Notes: a model not told the origin generated them from the sequence alone. 64,000 bases of DNA from Bradyrhizobium sp. AT1 (GCF_001590795.1 NZ_JXDL01000001.1:3948314-4012313); one strand, 5' to 3'. Shown: positions 35,529 to 45,002, numbered from the stretch's first letter. Program-made: numbers and translations.

Positions 35529-36233
35529 ATGTTTCATTCCAGATTGCATTCGTTCTCCCGCCTGGTGATCTCGCTGGCCCTTTCCTTGATCCTTGCCGCC
35601 GGCCTGGCCTCGTTCGCCGGTGACGCAAAGGCCCAGGACAAGCGGCAGAACGCGCCGGGCGAATTCGACTTCTATGTGATGTCGCTGTCGTGGTCGCCCT
35701 CGTTCTGCGAGGAGGCGGCCGAGCGCGGCGGCCGCTCGCAGATCCAGTGCGGCGGACGGCCCTACGCCTTCGTGGTGCACGGACTGTGGCCGCAATATGA
35801 GAACGGCTTTCCGGAATATTGCCAGCGTCCCGCGCCGCGGCTGAACCGCAGCATCGTCTCCTCGATGCTCGATCTGATGCCGGCGCCGGGCCTGATCTTC
35901 AACGAATGGGACAAGCACGGCACCTGCTCCGGCCTTGAAGGCCGCAGCTATTTCGAGACGATCCGCAAGGCGCGCGCCGCGATCAAGATTCCAGCCGAAT
36001 ATCTCGATCTGTCGCAGGCCAAGACCGTGGCGCCGGCGGAGGTCGAGGAGGCCTTCATCAAGGCCAATCCGGGTCTGAGCAGCACCGCCATCTCGGTCAC
36101 TTGCAACCGCACCCGGCTCTCCGAGGTCCGCATCTGCCTCAGCAAGGACCTGCAATTCCGCGCCTGCGAGGAAACCGACCGCCGCGCCTGCCGCCGCGAC
36201 CAGGTGACGATGCCGCCGATCAGGGGCGGTTAG
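35529..36233 (+). CDS. Ribonuclease T2 family protein (RNase I-like)
   Basis: 234-aa exported RNase of the T2 family. Signal peptide at about residues 1-36 (cleavage near AKA). Both catalytic blocks are intact: FVVHGLWPQ near residue 79 (CAS1) and NEWDKHGTCSG near 127 (CAS2), with the two His and the Glu/Lys expected. Six or more Cys would form disulfides in the periplasm. It would degrade RNA without base specificity. GAGGGG eight bases before ATG 35529 fixes the start. Confidence 0.93.
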   Translation: MFHSRLHSFSRLVISLALSLILAAGLASFAGDAKAQDKRQNAPGEFDFYVMSLSWSPSFCEEAAERGGRSQIQCGGRPYAFVVHGLWPQYENGFPEYCQRPAPRLNRSIVSSMLDLMPAPGLIFNEWDKHGTCSGLEGRSYFETIRKARAAIKIPAEYLDLSQAKTVAPAEVEEAFIKANPGLSSTAISVTCNRTRLSEVRICLSKDLQFRACEETDRRACRRDQVTMPPIRGG

Positions 36234-36249
36234 GCCCGATTCTTAGACC

Positions 36250-36353
36250 GTCATTCCGGGGCGCGCGTAGCGCGAACCCGGAATCCATCTATCCGCATTG
36301 CCGGTAGCGAAATGGATTCCGGGTTCGGTGCTGACGCACCGCCCCGGAATGAC
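36250..36353. repeat. Dispersed palindromic repeat, family C, copy 2
   Basis: GTCATTCCGGGGCG / CGCCCCGGAATGAC outer arms and GAACCCGGAATCCAT / ATGGATTCCGGGTTC inner arms, as at 23646-23748. It lies just after the RNase T2 stop. Confidence 0.87.
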
Positions 36354-36392
36354 GGCCGTTACTTTCGGCGCGCGATGTCGTAACTCAGCTCC

Positions 36393-37253
36393 ATGAATTA
36401 CCGCCACGCCTTCCATGCCGGCAGCTTCGCCGATGTCATCAAGCACATCGTGCTGGCGCGCATCATCACCTATCTGCAGGACAAGCCGGGCGCGTTCCGC
36501 GTCATCGACACCCATGCCGGGGCCGGCCTCTACGACCTCGACAGCGACGAGGCGCGCCGGAGCGGCGAATGGCTGACCGGCATCGCGCGACTGATGCAGG
36601 CTCGCCTGTCGAACGAGAGCGCGGCGCTGGCCAAGCCCTATCTCGACATCGTCCGCGCCTTCAATCCGAAGGGTGAGCTCAAGGCCTATCCGGGCTCGCC
36701 GTTGATCGCGCGCGGCCTGCTCAGGCCGCAGGACCGGCTCGTCGCCTGCGAACTCGAGCCGAAGGCGCGAAAGGCGCTGATCGGCGTACTGCGCCGCGAC
36801 GAACAGGCCCGCGTGGTCGACCTCGACGGTTGGGTGGCGCTGCCGGCCTTCGTGCCGCCAAAAGAGCGGCGCGGCCTCGTGCTGATCGATCCGCCCTTCG
36901 AGGCCAAGGACGAGTTCGAGCGACTGGGCGAAGCCTTCTCGACGGCCTTCGCGAAATGGCCGACCGGCATCTACCTGATTTGGTATCCGGCCAAGAACCG
37001 CCGTGCCACCGACCTGCTGGCCCAAACGGTGGCGCGGCTCGCAGCTGCAGCAAAACCACCGGGAAAATGTCTGCGGCTGGAATTCAGCGTCGCGCCCCAA
37101 CTCGATGGCGGGGCTCTCGCCTCGACCGGGCTCCTGATCGTCAATCCGCCCTACACGCTGCAGGGCGAGCTCAAAACGATCCTGCCCGAGCTGGAAATGC
37201 CGCTCGGCCAGGGCGGCGCTGCCAGATTCCGATTAGAGATCCCCAAGCCCTGA
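36393..37253 (+). CDS. rlmJ: 23S rRNA (adenine-N6)-methyltransferase RlmJ
   Basis: 286-aa enzyme methylating A2030 (E. coli numbering) of 23S rRNA. The start MNYRHAFHAGSFADVIKH is characteristic of RlmJ; VIDTHAGAGLYDL near residue 40 is the SAM-binding region, and LIDPPFE near 163 is the catalytic DPPF motif of N6-adenine methyltransferases. It stands alone between a palindromic repeat and cspA. Confidence 0.95.
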   Translation: MNYRHAFHAGSFADVIKHIVLARIITYLQDKPGAFRVIDTHAGAGLYDLDSDEARRSGEWLTGIARLMQARLSNESAALAKPYLDIVRAFNPKGELKAYPGSPLIARGLLRPQDRLVACELEPKARKALIGVLRRDEQARVVDLDGWVALPAFVPPKERRGLVLIDPPFEAKDEFERLGEAFSTAFAKWPTGIYLIWYPAKNRRATDLLAQTVARLAAAAKPPGKCLRLEFSVAPQLDGGALASTGLLIVNPPYTLQGELKTILPELEMPLGQGGAARFRLEIPKP

Positions 37254-37520
37254 AGAGAGGCCGTAACACTCCGGCATTCTTGGGAAAAATATGCAGGAGC
37301 GGTAGTCAATCTGCAGAGAACCGTATTATGCTGTTTCCGTGACTGGCTTTACGTTCCGCTTCCGCGAATGGTTGCGGCGGAGTGAAGGCCTAAGAAAGAT
37401 CCGGCCGGACCGCTTACGGTCCGCCCAAGGATGGCCAGCTCTCCCGGGCTCCGTAACGCCCGGTCATGTCGCGACGTGAGTCTGCGTCGCGGCGGAGGAG
37501 CAATGAGGGGGAGTTTCCCG

Positions 37521-37736
37521 ATGGCCATGACGGGAACGGTTAAGTTTTTCAACGGCGAACGCGGCTACGGTTTCATCAAGCCTGACGACGGCGGCCGCGA
37601 CGTGTTCGTGCATATTACTGCTGTGGAGCGGGCCGGACTGAAGGACCTTGCGGAAGGACAGCGCATTACTTTCGAAGTCGAACCGGACAAGAAGGGGAAG
37701 GGACCTAAGGCGGTCAATCTGGTCATCCTCTCCTAG
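37521..37736 (+). CDS. Cold-shock domain protein
   Basis: 71-aa single cold-shock domain. RNP1-like NGERGYGFIKPDD near residue 11 and RNP2-like DVFVHI near 27 bind single-stranded nucleic acid. Several in-frame ATGs exist (37503, 37521, 37527); GGGGGAG eight bases upstream favours 37521. The 267-bp region before it, with no gene, would give a long 5' leader, as often in cspA-type genes. It functions as an RNA chaperone or antiterminator. Confidence 0.92.
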   Translation: MAMTGTVKFFNGERGYGFIKPDDGGRDVFVHITAVERAGLKDLAEGQRITFEVEPDKKGKGPKAVNLVILS

Positions 37737-37790
37737 CGGGCCAGACGCAAAATACTTCGCGCAATACTTGGTGCAAAAGATACTTGGCGA

Positions 37791-37820
37791 AAAAAAATCC
37801 CGGCCGCGAGCGGCCGGGAG
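37791..37820 (-). terminator. Rho-independent terminator for the outer-membrane protein gene
   Basis: TCCCGGCCG-CGAG-CGGCCGGGA, a 9-bp perfect stem. On the minus strand it is followed by TTTTTTT, so it terminates the gene at 37850-38473; on the plus strand it may also stop cspA transcripts. Confidence 0.85.
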
Positions 37821-37849
37821 TTGTTGTCCGGTATTTTCTTCTTCAGCTA

Positions 37850-38473
37850 TCAGAAGCGATAGTTCACGCCTGCGCGCACAACGCTGGCGCTATAGCCGTT
37901 TGACACGCCCGTAATTGCGAACTGACTGGTCGACAGGTCGATGTAGAGATATTCGAGCTTGGCGCTCCAGTTCGGAGCAAGGCCGACTTCCGCGCCGGCA
38001 CCGATGGTCCAGCCCGCGGTGGTGTGCGATTCCGACCAGCCGAAGGTCTGCGCGCGCAACTCGCCGAAGGCGAGGCCGGCGGTGCCGTAGAACAGCACGT
38101 TGTTGAAGGCGTAGCCGGCGCGGCCGCGCAGCGTGCCGAACCACGGATTGGAGAACTTCCACGGCGCGAAGGTGTCGTCGGCCCCGGCGGCCTGGATGTC
38201 GCCTTCGACGCCGAACACGAACGGGCCGTTCTGGAAATTGTAGCCGGCCTGCACGCCGCCGACGAAGCCGGACGGCTTTGCGGGATTGTTGTCGACCGAG
38301 CCCCATTCATAGCCGATGTTGCCGCCCAGATACGGACCGGCCCAGCTATAGGCGTTGAGAGGCTGATTGACGGTGTAAGGCGCACGCCCGCCATAATTCA
38401 TGTCGGCGGCCTCTGCCGAAGCTGTCCAGCCGGCTGCAACCAACGCGGCTGCGCCCACAATGAGCCCCTTCAT
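37850..38473 (-). CDS. Outer-membrane beta-barrel protein, Omp25/31-like
   Basis: 207-aa protein with a signal peptide (MKGLIVGAAALVAAGWTASAEA, cleavage before ADMNYGG) followed by a small beta-barrel: WAGPYLGGNIGYEWG near residue 44, GGVQAGYNFQNGPFVFGVE near 72, repeated Gly-aromatic strands and a terminal GVNYRF whose last Phe is the outer-membrane assembly signal. This is the Omp25/Omp31/RopB style of rhizobial porin-like proteins. ATG 38473 has GGAG seven bases upstream; a GTG just before it is less likely. A CtrA-type box lies in its upstream region. Confidence 0.9.
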   Translation of the reverse strand: MKGLIVGAAALVAAGWTASAEAADMNYGGRAPYTVNQPLNAYSWAGPYLGGNIGYEWGSVDNNPAKPSGFVGGVQAGYNFQNGPFVFGVEGDIQAAGADDTFAPWKFSNPWFGTLRGRAGYAFNNVLFYGTAGLAFGELRAQTFGWSESHTTAGWTIGAGAEVGLAPNWSAKLEYLYIDLSTSQFAITGVSNGYSASVVRAGVNYRF

Positions 38474-38591
38474 CACTCAACTCCAACGCAACTGCCGTCA
38501 CCGGTGCGAATGCCTGCGCCGCCGCGCGAGGCCAGACCGCATGGTTACGGAACCACCACCTTTTCGCGTAAGATTTATCGAGAGTTTTAAG

Positions 38592-38606
38592 TTAAAGGGC
38601 TGTTAA
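38592..38606. promoter_or_regulatory. CtrA-type box TTAA-N7-TTAA
   Basis: TTAA-AGGGCTG-TTAA matches the full alphaproteobacterial CtrA consensus. It lies in the 254-bp divergent region between the outer-membrane protein gene (119 bp from its start) and uvrC (122 bp from its start), in an AT-rich stretch with further TTAA half-sites at 38587, 38624 and 38633. Confidence 0.5.
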
Positions 38607-38727
38607 GCCGGGTTACCGCGCTGTTAACAGGCTTAAGCAAATGTTACCGGGAACTGCGTTGCCGTCTCCCGTGCGCGCCGCCTGGCCGGAACTTCAAATC
38701 GGCGCCCCCAGCCCTTAAATTCGTTCC

Positions 38728-40770
38728 ATGGTTCACGATTCCAACGACAATCCGGACGACCGAGCGCGTAAATCGCCGCCGCCCGCCGCGGGCGACGTGC
38801 CGCCGGACCTCGATCCCGCCACCACAGGGGGCGAAGACGAGGACGATGCGCGGCTGCCGGATATCCTTGAAGAGAGCGGCGCGGTCGGCGAAGGGCCGCT
38901 GGCGAGCGGTCACGAGGCGATCGAGCGCGCGGTCCGGCTCGCGCCCACCTCGCCCGGCGTCTACCGCATGCTCAGTGCAAATGCCGACGTGCTCTATGTC
39001 GGCAAGGCCAAGAACGTCAAAAAGCGCCTCTCCAACTATGCGCGCCAGAATGCGCCGCAGCCGGCACGCATCCTGCGCATGATCGCCGCCACGGTGACCG
39101 TGGAAATCGTCTCGACCAACACCGAGACCGAGGCGCTGCTGCTGGAAGCCAACCTGATCAAGCAGCTGCGGCCGCGCTTCAACGTGCAGCTGCGCGACGA
39201 CAAATCGTTTCCCTATATCCTGATCACCGGCGACCATTGGGCGCCGCAGATCCTGAAACATCGCGGCGCGCAGAGCCGGCCCGGACGCTATTTCGGCCCG
39301 TTCGCCTCCGCCGGCGCGGTCAACCGCACCATCACGGCCTTGCAGCGTGCGTTCTTGATCCGCTCCTGCACCGATTCCTTCTTCGAGAGCCGCACCCGGC
39401 CCTGCCTGCTCTACCAGATCCGCCGCTGCGCCGGCCCCTGCACCCGCGAGATCGACTTCGGCGGGTATACGACGCTGGTGCGCGAGGCGAGCGACTTCCT
39501 GTCCGGCAAGAGCCATGCGGTGAAGCAGGAGCTCGCCGGCGAGATGGAAAAGGCGGCGGGAGAGCTCGAGTTCGAGCGCGCCGCGCTTTACCGCGATCGC
39601 CTTGCCGCGCTGTCGGCGATCCAGTCGCAGCAGGGCATCAACCCGCGCACGGTCGAGGAAGCCGACGTGTTCGCCATCCACCAGGAGGGCGGCTTCTCCT
39701 GCGTCGAGGTGTTCTTCTTCCGCACCGGCCAGAACTGGGGCAACCGCGCCTATTTTCCGCGCGCGGAAAAGACGTTCACCGCGGAAGAGGTGCTCGGTTC
39801 CTTTCTCGCCCAGTTCTACGACGACAAGCCGCCGCCGCGAAACATCCTGCTCTCGCACGAGATCGAGGAGAGCGAATTGCTCGCCAATGCGCTGGCGATC
39901 AAGGCCGGCCACAAGGTCGAGGTCAACACGCCCAAGCGCGGCGAGAAGAAGGAACTCGTCGCTCACGCGCTGACCAATGCGCGCGAGGCGCTCGGCCGCA
40001 AGCTCGCCGATACCGCCACGCAAAGCCGCCTGCTCGACGCCATGGCCACGACGCTGAGCCTGCCGCATCCGCCCAAGCGCATCGAGGTCTACGACAACAG
40101 CCACATCCAGGGCACCAATGCGGTCGGCGCCATGATCGTCGCCGGCCCTGATGGCTTCGTGAAGAACCAGTACCGCAAGTTCAACATCAAGTCGGAAGGC
40201 ATCACGCCCGGCGACGACTTCGCCATGATGCGCGAGGTGCTGGAGCGGCGCTTCAAGCGCCTGATCAATCCGCCCGAGGAGGGCACGGTCAAGGCGAAGG
40301 ACGACGATTTCCCGCAATGGCCCGATCTCGTCATCATCGACGGCGGCCGCGGCCAGCTCAACGCCGTCCGCGAGATCTTCGCCAGTCTCGGCCTGACCCA
40401 GGTGTCGCTGATGTCGGTCGCCAAGGGGCCGGACCGGGATGCCGGCCGCGAGACCCTGTTCATGCCGGAACGCGAGGCCATCAAGCTGGAGCCGCGCGAC
40501 CCCGTGCTCTATTTCATCCAGCGCCTGCGCGACGAGGCTCACCGCTTCGTCATCGGCTCGCACCGCAAGCTGCGCAAGAAGGACATCCGCGAGGCCGGTT
40601 TGCAGGAGATTCCGGGCATCGGCCCGTCACGCAAACGTGCCTTGCTGCATCATTTCGGGACCCTGAAGGAGATCGAACGCGCCTCGATCGCCGATCTCGG
40701 CAAGGTTCCGGGGGTGAGCGCCGAGAGCGCCCGCAGGATTTTCGATTATTTCCATCCCCAGCCGGGATGA
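38728..40770 (+). CDS. uvrC: UvrABC excinuclease subunit C
   Basis: 680-aa dual-incision nuclease of nucleotide excision repair. The N-terminal GIY-YIG-type 3' nuclease has SPGVYRML and VLYVGKAKN near residues 75-93; the UVR motif is near 265-290; the RNase H-like 5' nuclease has [10 protein letters not shown] near 453 and DGGRGQLNA near 538; two helix-hairpin-helices ([20 protein letters not shown]) end the protein. A charged low-complexity stretch of about 65 residues precedes the GIY-YIG domain. Followed by pgsA. Confidence 0.97.
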   Translation: MVHDSNDNPDDRARKSPPPAAGDVPPDLDPATTGGEDEDDARLPDILEESGAVGEGPLASGHEAIERAVRLAPTSPGVYRMLSANADVLYVGKAKNVKKRLSNYARQNAPQPARILRMIAATVTVEIVSTNTETEALLLEANLIKQLRPRFNVQLRDDKSFPYILITGDHWAPQILKHRGAQSRPGRYFGPFASAGAVNRTITALQRAFLIRSCTDSFFESRTRPCLLYQIRRCAGPCTREIDFGGYTTLVREASDFLSGKSHAVKQELAGEMEKAAGELEFERAALYRDRLAALSAIQSQQGINPRTVEEADVFAIHQEGGFSCVEVFFFRTGQNWGNRAYFPRAEKTFTAEEVLGSFLAQFYDDKPPPRNILLSHEIEESELLANALAIKAGHKVEVNTPKRGEKKELVAHALTNAREALGRKLADTATQSRLLDAMATTLSLPHPPKRIEVYDNSHIQGTNAVGAMIVAGPDGFVKNQYRKFNIKSEGITPGDDFAMMREVLERRFKRLINPPEEGTVKAKDDDFPQWPDLVIIDGGRGQLNAVREIFASLGLTQVSLMSVAKGPDRDAGRETLFMPEREAIKLEPRDPVLYFIQRLRDEAHRFVIGSHRKLRKKDIREAGLQEIPGIGPSRKRALLHHFGTLKEIERASIADLGKVPGVSAESARRIFDYFHPQPG

Positions 40771-40876
40771 ACGCAAGGGGCCCAAAGGGAGCTCGGGTCA
40801 TCAGGTCGTCGCATCCCGTGCCGCATTTGTGAGCGGGACGGTTGACCTTGGGGCTCGAGCGGTATTGGTAGGACGA

Positions 40877-41494
40877 ATGAACATCGCCACGACACGAGGG
40901 ACGACCAGCCGCGCGATGTCCCTCCCGAACATCCTGACCTATGGCCGGATCGCCGCGATTCCGGTCGTGGTCGGGTGCATCTACGCGCAATCGATTCTGG
41001 ATCAGCCGCTTTGGCTGCGCTGGGTGGCGGTGGCCATCTTCATCGGCGCCGCGGTGACCGACTACCTCGACGGCTATTATGCGCGAATCTGGAATCAGCA
41101 ATCGGCATTCGGCCGGATGCTCGATCCGATTGCCGACAAGCTACTGGTCGCCTCGTGCCTGCTGATGCTGGCCGCGGACGGCATCATCCATGGCTGGTCG
41201 CTGTGGGCTGCCATCGTGATCCTGTGCCGCGAGATCCTGGTCTCGGGCCTGCGCGAATATCTTGCCGCGCTCCGCGTCAGCGTGCCCGTGACCAAGCTTG
41301 CCAAGTGGAAGACCACGGTCCAGCTCGTTGCGATCGGCTTTCTGCTCGCGGGCCCCGCCGGCGACGAGGTGGTGCCCGTCGTCTCGATGATTGGCCTCGT
41401 GCTGCTGTGGGCCTCGGCGATCGTGACCATTTATACCGGCTACGACTATTTCCGCGCCGGCATCCATCACCTCATCAAGGAGGACGAGGGATGA
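40877..41494 (+). CDS. pgsA: CDP-diacylglycerol-glycerol-3-phosphate 3-phosphatidyltransferase
   Basis: 205-aa inner-membrane enzyme making phosphatidylglycerol phosphate. The CDP-alcohol phosphatidyltransferase motif is complete: DYLDGYYAR near residue 62 followed by GRMLDPIADK near 78. Five or so hydrophobic helices. ATG 40877 has GGTAGGA before it; MSLPNILT, 13 codons further in, is an alternative. The stop overlaps the moaD start (ATGA), giving a pgsA-moaD-moaE-prmB run. Confidence 0.95.
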   Translation: MNIATTRGTTSRAMSLPNILTYGRIAAIPVVVGCIYAQSILDQPLWLRWVAVAIFIGAAVTDYLDGYYARIWNQQSAFGRMLDPIADKLLVASCLLMLAADGIIHGWSLWAAIVILCREILVSGLREYLAALRVSVPVTKLAKWKTTVQLVAIGFLLAGPAGDEVVPVVSMIGLVLLWASAIVTIYTGYDYFRAGIHHLIKEDEG

Positions 41495-41742
41495 AGGTGA
41501 AATATTTCGCCTGGGTGCGCGAACGCGTCGGCAAGGCCGAGGAGACCATCGAGCCGCCGGCGACGGTGCGCACTGTCGAGGAGCTGATCGCCTGGCTGTC
41601 GGGCCAAAGCGAGGCCTATGCCTACGCCTTCGAGAAACCAAAGGTGATCCGCACTGCGATCGACCACGCCCATGTCAAATCGGACGCTGCGATCGCCGGC
41701 GCGCGCGAAATCGCGTTCTTCCCGCCGATGACCGGCGGCTAG
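41491..41742 (+). CDS. moaD: Molybdopterin synthase small subunit MoaD
   Basis: 83-aa ubiquitin-like sulfur carrier ending in the required Gly-Gly (PMTGG), whose terminal thiocarboxylate donates sulfur in molybdopterin synthesis. VKYFAWVRERVGK at the start and AFFPPMTGG at the end are family features. AAGGAGG lies before the ATG, which overlaps the pgsA stop. moaE follows two bases after its stop. Confidence 0.95.
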   Translation: MKVKYFAWVRERVGKAEETIEPPATVRTVEELIAWLSGQSEAYAYAFEKPKVIRTAIDHAHVKSDAAIAGAREIAFFPPMTGG

Positions 41743-41744
41743 CC

Positions 41745-42227
41745 ATGACGTCCCCTGTCGCCGCCTGCCCCGTCACCATCCGCATTCAGGAAGACGATTT
41801 CGATATCGCCCGCGAGATCGCGGTCCTGACCAAGAGCCGCACCGACATCGGGGCGGTCGTGAGCTTTTCCGGCATCTGCCGCGCGGACGACGACAGCGCG
41901 AAGGTCGCAGCTCTCACGCTCGAACATTACCCTGGCATGGCCGAGGAAGAGATCGGGCGTCATGTCGACGAGGCGGTCTCGCGCTGGCCGCTCAATGGCG
42001 TCACGGTGATCCACCGCGTCGGCCGCTTCATGCCGGGCCAGAACATCGTGCTGGTGCTGACCGCCTCGCAGCATCGCCAGGCCGCGTTCCAGGCGGCCGA
42101 GTTCCTGATGGATTACCTCAAGACCAACGCGCCGTTCTGGAAGAAGGAAGAAAGCGAAGCCGGCACCGGCTGGGTCGAGGCCCAGGCCCGCGACGACGAA
42201 GCTGCCGCACGCTGGACCCGATCCTGA
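41745..42227 (+). CDS. moaE: Molybdopterin synthase catalytic subunit MoaE
   Basis: 160-aa large subunit that, with MoaD, converts precursor Z (cPMP) into molybdopterin. Conserved pieces include GAVVSFSGICR near residue 35, LTLEHYPGMAEEEI near 54, GVTVIHRVGR near 85 and the catalytic Lys region FWKKEE near 130. It is directly after moaD and its stop overlaps the prmB start (TGATG). Confidence 0.95.
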   Translation: MTSPVAACPVTIRIQEDDFDIAREIAVLTKSRTDIGAVVSFSGICRADDDSAKVAALTLEHYPGMAEEEIGRHVDEAVSRWPLNGVTVIHRVGRFMPGQNIVLVLTASQHRQAAFQAAEFLMDYLKTNAPFWKKEESEAGTGWVEAQARDDEAAARWTRS

Positions 42228-43186
42228 TGGCAAAAGCATCCAAAAAGACCGTGCGCGGCCGTCCCGCGCCAAAACCTGTCAAGGTCGCTCCAGGCGAGCT
42301 TCTCACGCTGATGGATTTCGTCCGCTATGCGGTGAGCCGCTTTGTCGAAGCCAAGCTCGCCTTTGCCCATGGCACGACCGATCCGGTTGCCGAAGCGGCC
42401 TTCCTGGTGAGCGAGGCGCTGCATCTCAATCCCGAACAATTCGAGATCTTTGCCAATGCACGCGTCACGGCGGCGGAGGGCAAGACCATCCTCGACCTCA
42501 TCCATCAGCGCGTCACGACGCGCAAACCGGCCGCCTATCTCGTCAACAAGATCTATATGCGCGGCCTGCCGTTCTATGTCGACGAGCGCGTCATCGTTCC
42601 GCGCTCTTTCATCGGCGAGCTGCTGGAGTCGCATTTCGGCGGCGACGGCGAGGCCGGATCGCTGATCGACGACCCCATGGCGGTCGAGCGTGTGCTCGAT
42701 CTCTGCACGGGATCCGGATGCCTCGCCATCCTCGCCGCGCATCATTTCCCGAACGCCGCTGTCGATGCCGTCGACATCTCCAAGGGCGCGATCGAGGTTG
42801 CCACGCGCAATGTCGGGGAATACGGCCTCGAGGACCGGATCAGCCTGTATCGCGGCGACCTGTTCGCCCCACTCGGCGACAACAGATACGATCTGATCAT
42901 CACCAACCCGCCTTACGTCGATGCCGAAGGCATGGCGGCGCTGCCGCCGGAATGCCGGGCCGAGCCGAAGCTCGCCTTCGATGGCGGCGCCGACGGCCTC
43001 GACGTGGTCCGCCGCATCCTGGCCGAGGCGCCCGATCATCTGACGCCGGATGGCGGGCTGATCTGCGAGATCGGCCGCGGCCGGGGCCTGATCGACGAGG
43101 CCTTTCCGGAACTGCCGCTGCTCTGGCTCGACACCGAGGACTCCGAAGGCGAGGTGTTCTGGATCGCGGCCGCCGATCTCAACTGA
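42227..43186 (+). CDS. prmB: 50S ribosomal protein L3 glutamine methyltransferase (HemK-type)
   Basis: 319-aa N5-glutamine methyltransferase. VLDLCTGSGCLAILAA near residue 156 binds SAM and DLIITNPPYVDAEGM near 223 holds the NPPY catalytic motif. The N-terminal helical region, with an extra basic stretch at residues 1-25, has the PrmB rather than PrmC/HemK layout (YLVNKIYMRGLPFYVDERV before the catalytic domain). It is translationally coupled to moaE. Confidence 0.9.
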   Translation: MAKASKKTVRGRPAPKPVKVAPGELLTLMDFVRYAVSRFVEAKLAFAHGTTDPVAEAAFLVSEALHLNPEQFEIFANARVTAAEGKTILDLIHQRVTTRKPAAYLVNKIYMRGLPFYVDERVIVPRSFIGELLESHFGGDGEAGSLIDDPMAVERVLDLCTGSGCLAILAAHHFPNAAVDAVDISKGAIEVATRNVGEYGLEDRISLYRGDLFAPLGDNRYDLIITNPPYVDAEGMAALPPECRAEPKLAFDGGADGLDVVRRILAEAPDHLTPDGGLICEIGRGRGLIDEAFPELPLLWLDTEDSEGEVFWIAAADLN

Positions 43187-43274
43187 ACGCTCCCGGCCGC
43201 GAGCTCGAACGGAACAAGTCAAATTCGGCCACGTTCATCCCGAGACGAATTTCTCGCTCTCGGAGGATGTCCAG

Positions 43275-43862
43275 ATGCTCGCGCCATCGGGCGAATTGCT
43301 ACGCGCCGGCATGGCGCTGAAGCTCAACCACGTCAAACGCGCCGCCCAATCCTATCTGCGTGACCAGACCACCCAGGCCACCGGCAAGGTGACGTCTTAC
43401 GCGGTGGCCGGCGGGCTGTTCGCCGTCGCGGGCCTGTTCGTCGTCGCGGCATTCTTCGTCGGGCTGATGGCTCTGTACCGCTGGGTCGCCATCGCTTACG
43501 GGCAGTTCTGGGGGTTTGGTGCCGTCGGCGCGGTGTTGCTGGTGCTGGCCGCGATCTGCGCCGGCGTGGCGATGGCACAGATGAAGCGCAAAGCCAGGCC
43601 CATCGTGCCACTCGCCAGCCGTTTGCGCGTGGCCATAGCGACCCCGCGAATTCCGCGAGGAACGGTCAAGGAGGCGGTGAAGGAGGTCGCGACCGCGATT
43701 CCCCTTGCACCGCTCGCACCGGGCGAGCGCCGCCATGGCGCAACAGCGTTGCCAGCGCGCACCAACCGCCCCGTGCAGCTTGGCCTGATGCTCGCGGCAA
43801 TTGGACTGGCGGGGTTCACTGCGGCCCGCCGCAGGCGTCACGGCCGTCGATTGGACGCTTGA
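43275..43862 (+). CDS. Membrane protein, holin-superfamily-III-like
   Basis: 195-aa protein with two adjacent transmembrane helices (about residues 41-66 and 77-100), an Ala/Arg/Pro-rich middle and a third hydrophobic stretch near 170-185 ending in RRRRHGRR. The double-helix region resembles the phage-holin superfamily III (Actinobacterial holin-X) domain, widespread in bacterial chromosomes without phage. GGAGGAT precedes the ATG. Its stop overlaps the start of the YihY gene, implying coupling. Confidence 0.75.
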   Translation: MLAPSGELLRAGMALKLNHVKRAAQSYLRDQTTQATGKVTSYAVAGGLFAVAGLFVVAAFFVGLMALYRWVAIAYGQFWGFGAVGAVLLVLAAICAGVAMAQMKRKARPIVPLASRLRVAIATPRIPRGTVKEAVKEVATAIPLAPLAPGERRHGATALPARTNRPVQLGLMLAAIGLAGFTAARRRRHGRRLDA

Positions 43863-44992
43863 TGCTGGTGCGGCGCTCCGAGCAGATCGACAGCTGGCTG
43901 CTGGTGGCGGCGACCGCCGTCTTCGTGCTGACGGCGGAGCGCTATTTCCAGGACTCCGGCTTGGTCCCGTCGGGACCTCCCCAAGACCACCGCAATGCGG
44001 AAGCGAATTCACCGGAAACGCATCCGGCGCGCGCAGCCGTGGAGCCCGGCCGCGGGCGTCATGCCAAGAGCCCGTTCGCGATCCCCTGGGCGGGCTGGAA
44101 GGATATCTTCTGGCGCACCTATCAGCGCATCGACGACGATCGGCTGCTGGCGACCGCGGGCGGCGTCGTGTTCTTTGGACTGCTCGCGATCTTCCCAGCC
44201 GTCACGGCGCTCGTCTCGTCCTACGCTCTGTTCGCCGATCCCTCGACGATCAGCTCAAATCTGCACACGCTTGCGACCATGCTGCCGGAAGGATCGTTCC
44301 AGATCGTCGAGGACCAGGTCGCGCGCGTGCTGTCGCACGGCAACACCACGCTCGGGGCCACCTTCCTGGTCGGTCTTCTGCTTGCCGTTTGGAGCGCCAA
44401 TGCCGGCGTCAAGGCGATCTTCGATGCCCTCAACGTCGCCTATGAGGAGCGCGAGAAGCGCAGCTTCATCCAGCTCAACATGGTGTCGCTGGCGTTCACG
44501 ATCGGCGGCATCGTGGCGCTGCTGCTGATGGTGGGGGCCGTTGTCGCCTTCCCGCTCGCGCTCGATCACCTCGGCATGGCGCCCGAAAGCAAGCTGATCG
44601 TGGCGCTGGCCCGGTGGCCGCTGCTGTTTCTCATCCTGCTGGTGGCGCTGGCGATCCTCTACCGCTTCGCACCCAGCCGCGATGCGCCGCGCTGGCAGTG
44701 GCTGAGCCTCGGCGCGGTGGCCGCCGCCATCCTCTGGATCGCCGGCTCGGCGCTGTTGTCCTGGTATCTCTCGGAATTCGCCAATTACAACGCGACCTAC
44801 GGCTCGCTCGGCGCGGCGATCGGCCTGATGATGTGGATGTGGATGTCGGCCATCGTCATCATGTTCGGCGCCGAGCTGAATTCGGAGATCGAGCGGCAGA
44901 CGCTGCGGGACACGACCGAGGGGCAGCCCAAGCCGCTCGGCACCCGCGAGGCCGTGTCGGCCGACACCGTCGGTGCTAGCGCCCCATTCTAG
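43862..44992 (+). CDS. YihY/BrkB family membrane protein
   Basis: 376-aa polytopic inner-membrane protein with about six helices after a soluble head of about 70 residues. Family landmarks are GGVVFFGLLAIFPAVTALVS near residue 101, LLLAVWSANAGVKAIFDALN near 174 and MMWMWMSAIVIMFGAELNSE near 324. YihY proteins were once called RNase BN in error; their function is unsettled, perhaps transport. Coupled to the upstream membrane protein. Confidence 0.9.
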   Translation: MLVRRSEQIDSWLLVAATAVFVLTAERYFQDSGLVPSGPPQDHRNAEANSPETHPARAAVEPGRGRHAKSPFAIPWAGWKDIFWRTYQRIDDDRLLATAGGVVFFGLLAIFPAVTALVSSYALFADPSTISSNLHTLATMLPEGSFQIVEDQVARVLSHGNTTLGATFLVGLLLAVWSANAGVKAIFDALNVAYEEREKRSFIQLNMVSLAFTIGGIVALLLMVGAVVAFPLALDHLGMAPESKLIVALARWPLLFLILLVALAILYRFAPSRDAPRWQWLSLGAVAAAILWIAGSALLSWYLSEFANYNATYGSLGAAIGLMMWMWMSAIVIMFGAELNSEIERQTLRDTTEGQPKPLGTREAVSADTVGASAPF

Positions 44993-45002
44993 CCGATGAC
45001 GA

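Noticed and set aside
38644..40563. Minus-strand frame of about 639 codons opposite uvrC
   Set aside because: No family features; it is a compositional shadow of uvrC, as are the similar long frames opposite ileS (51990-54320) and the M16 genes.
43275..43862. Holin-like protein as evidence of a prophage
   Set aside because: No other phage genes lie nearby and this domain is common in chromosomal membrane proteins.
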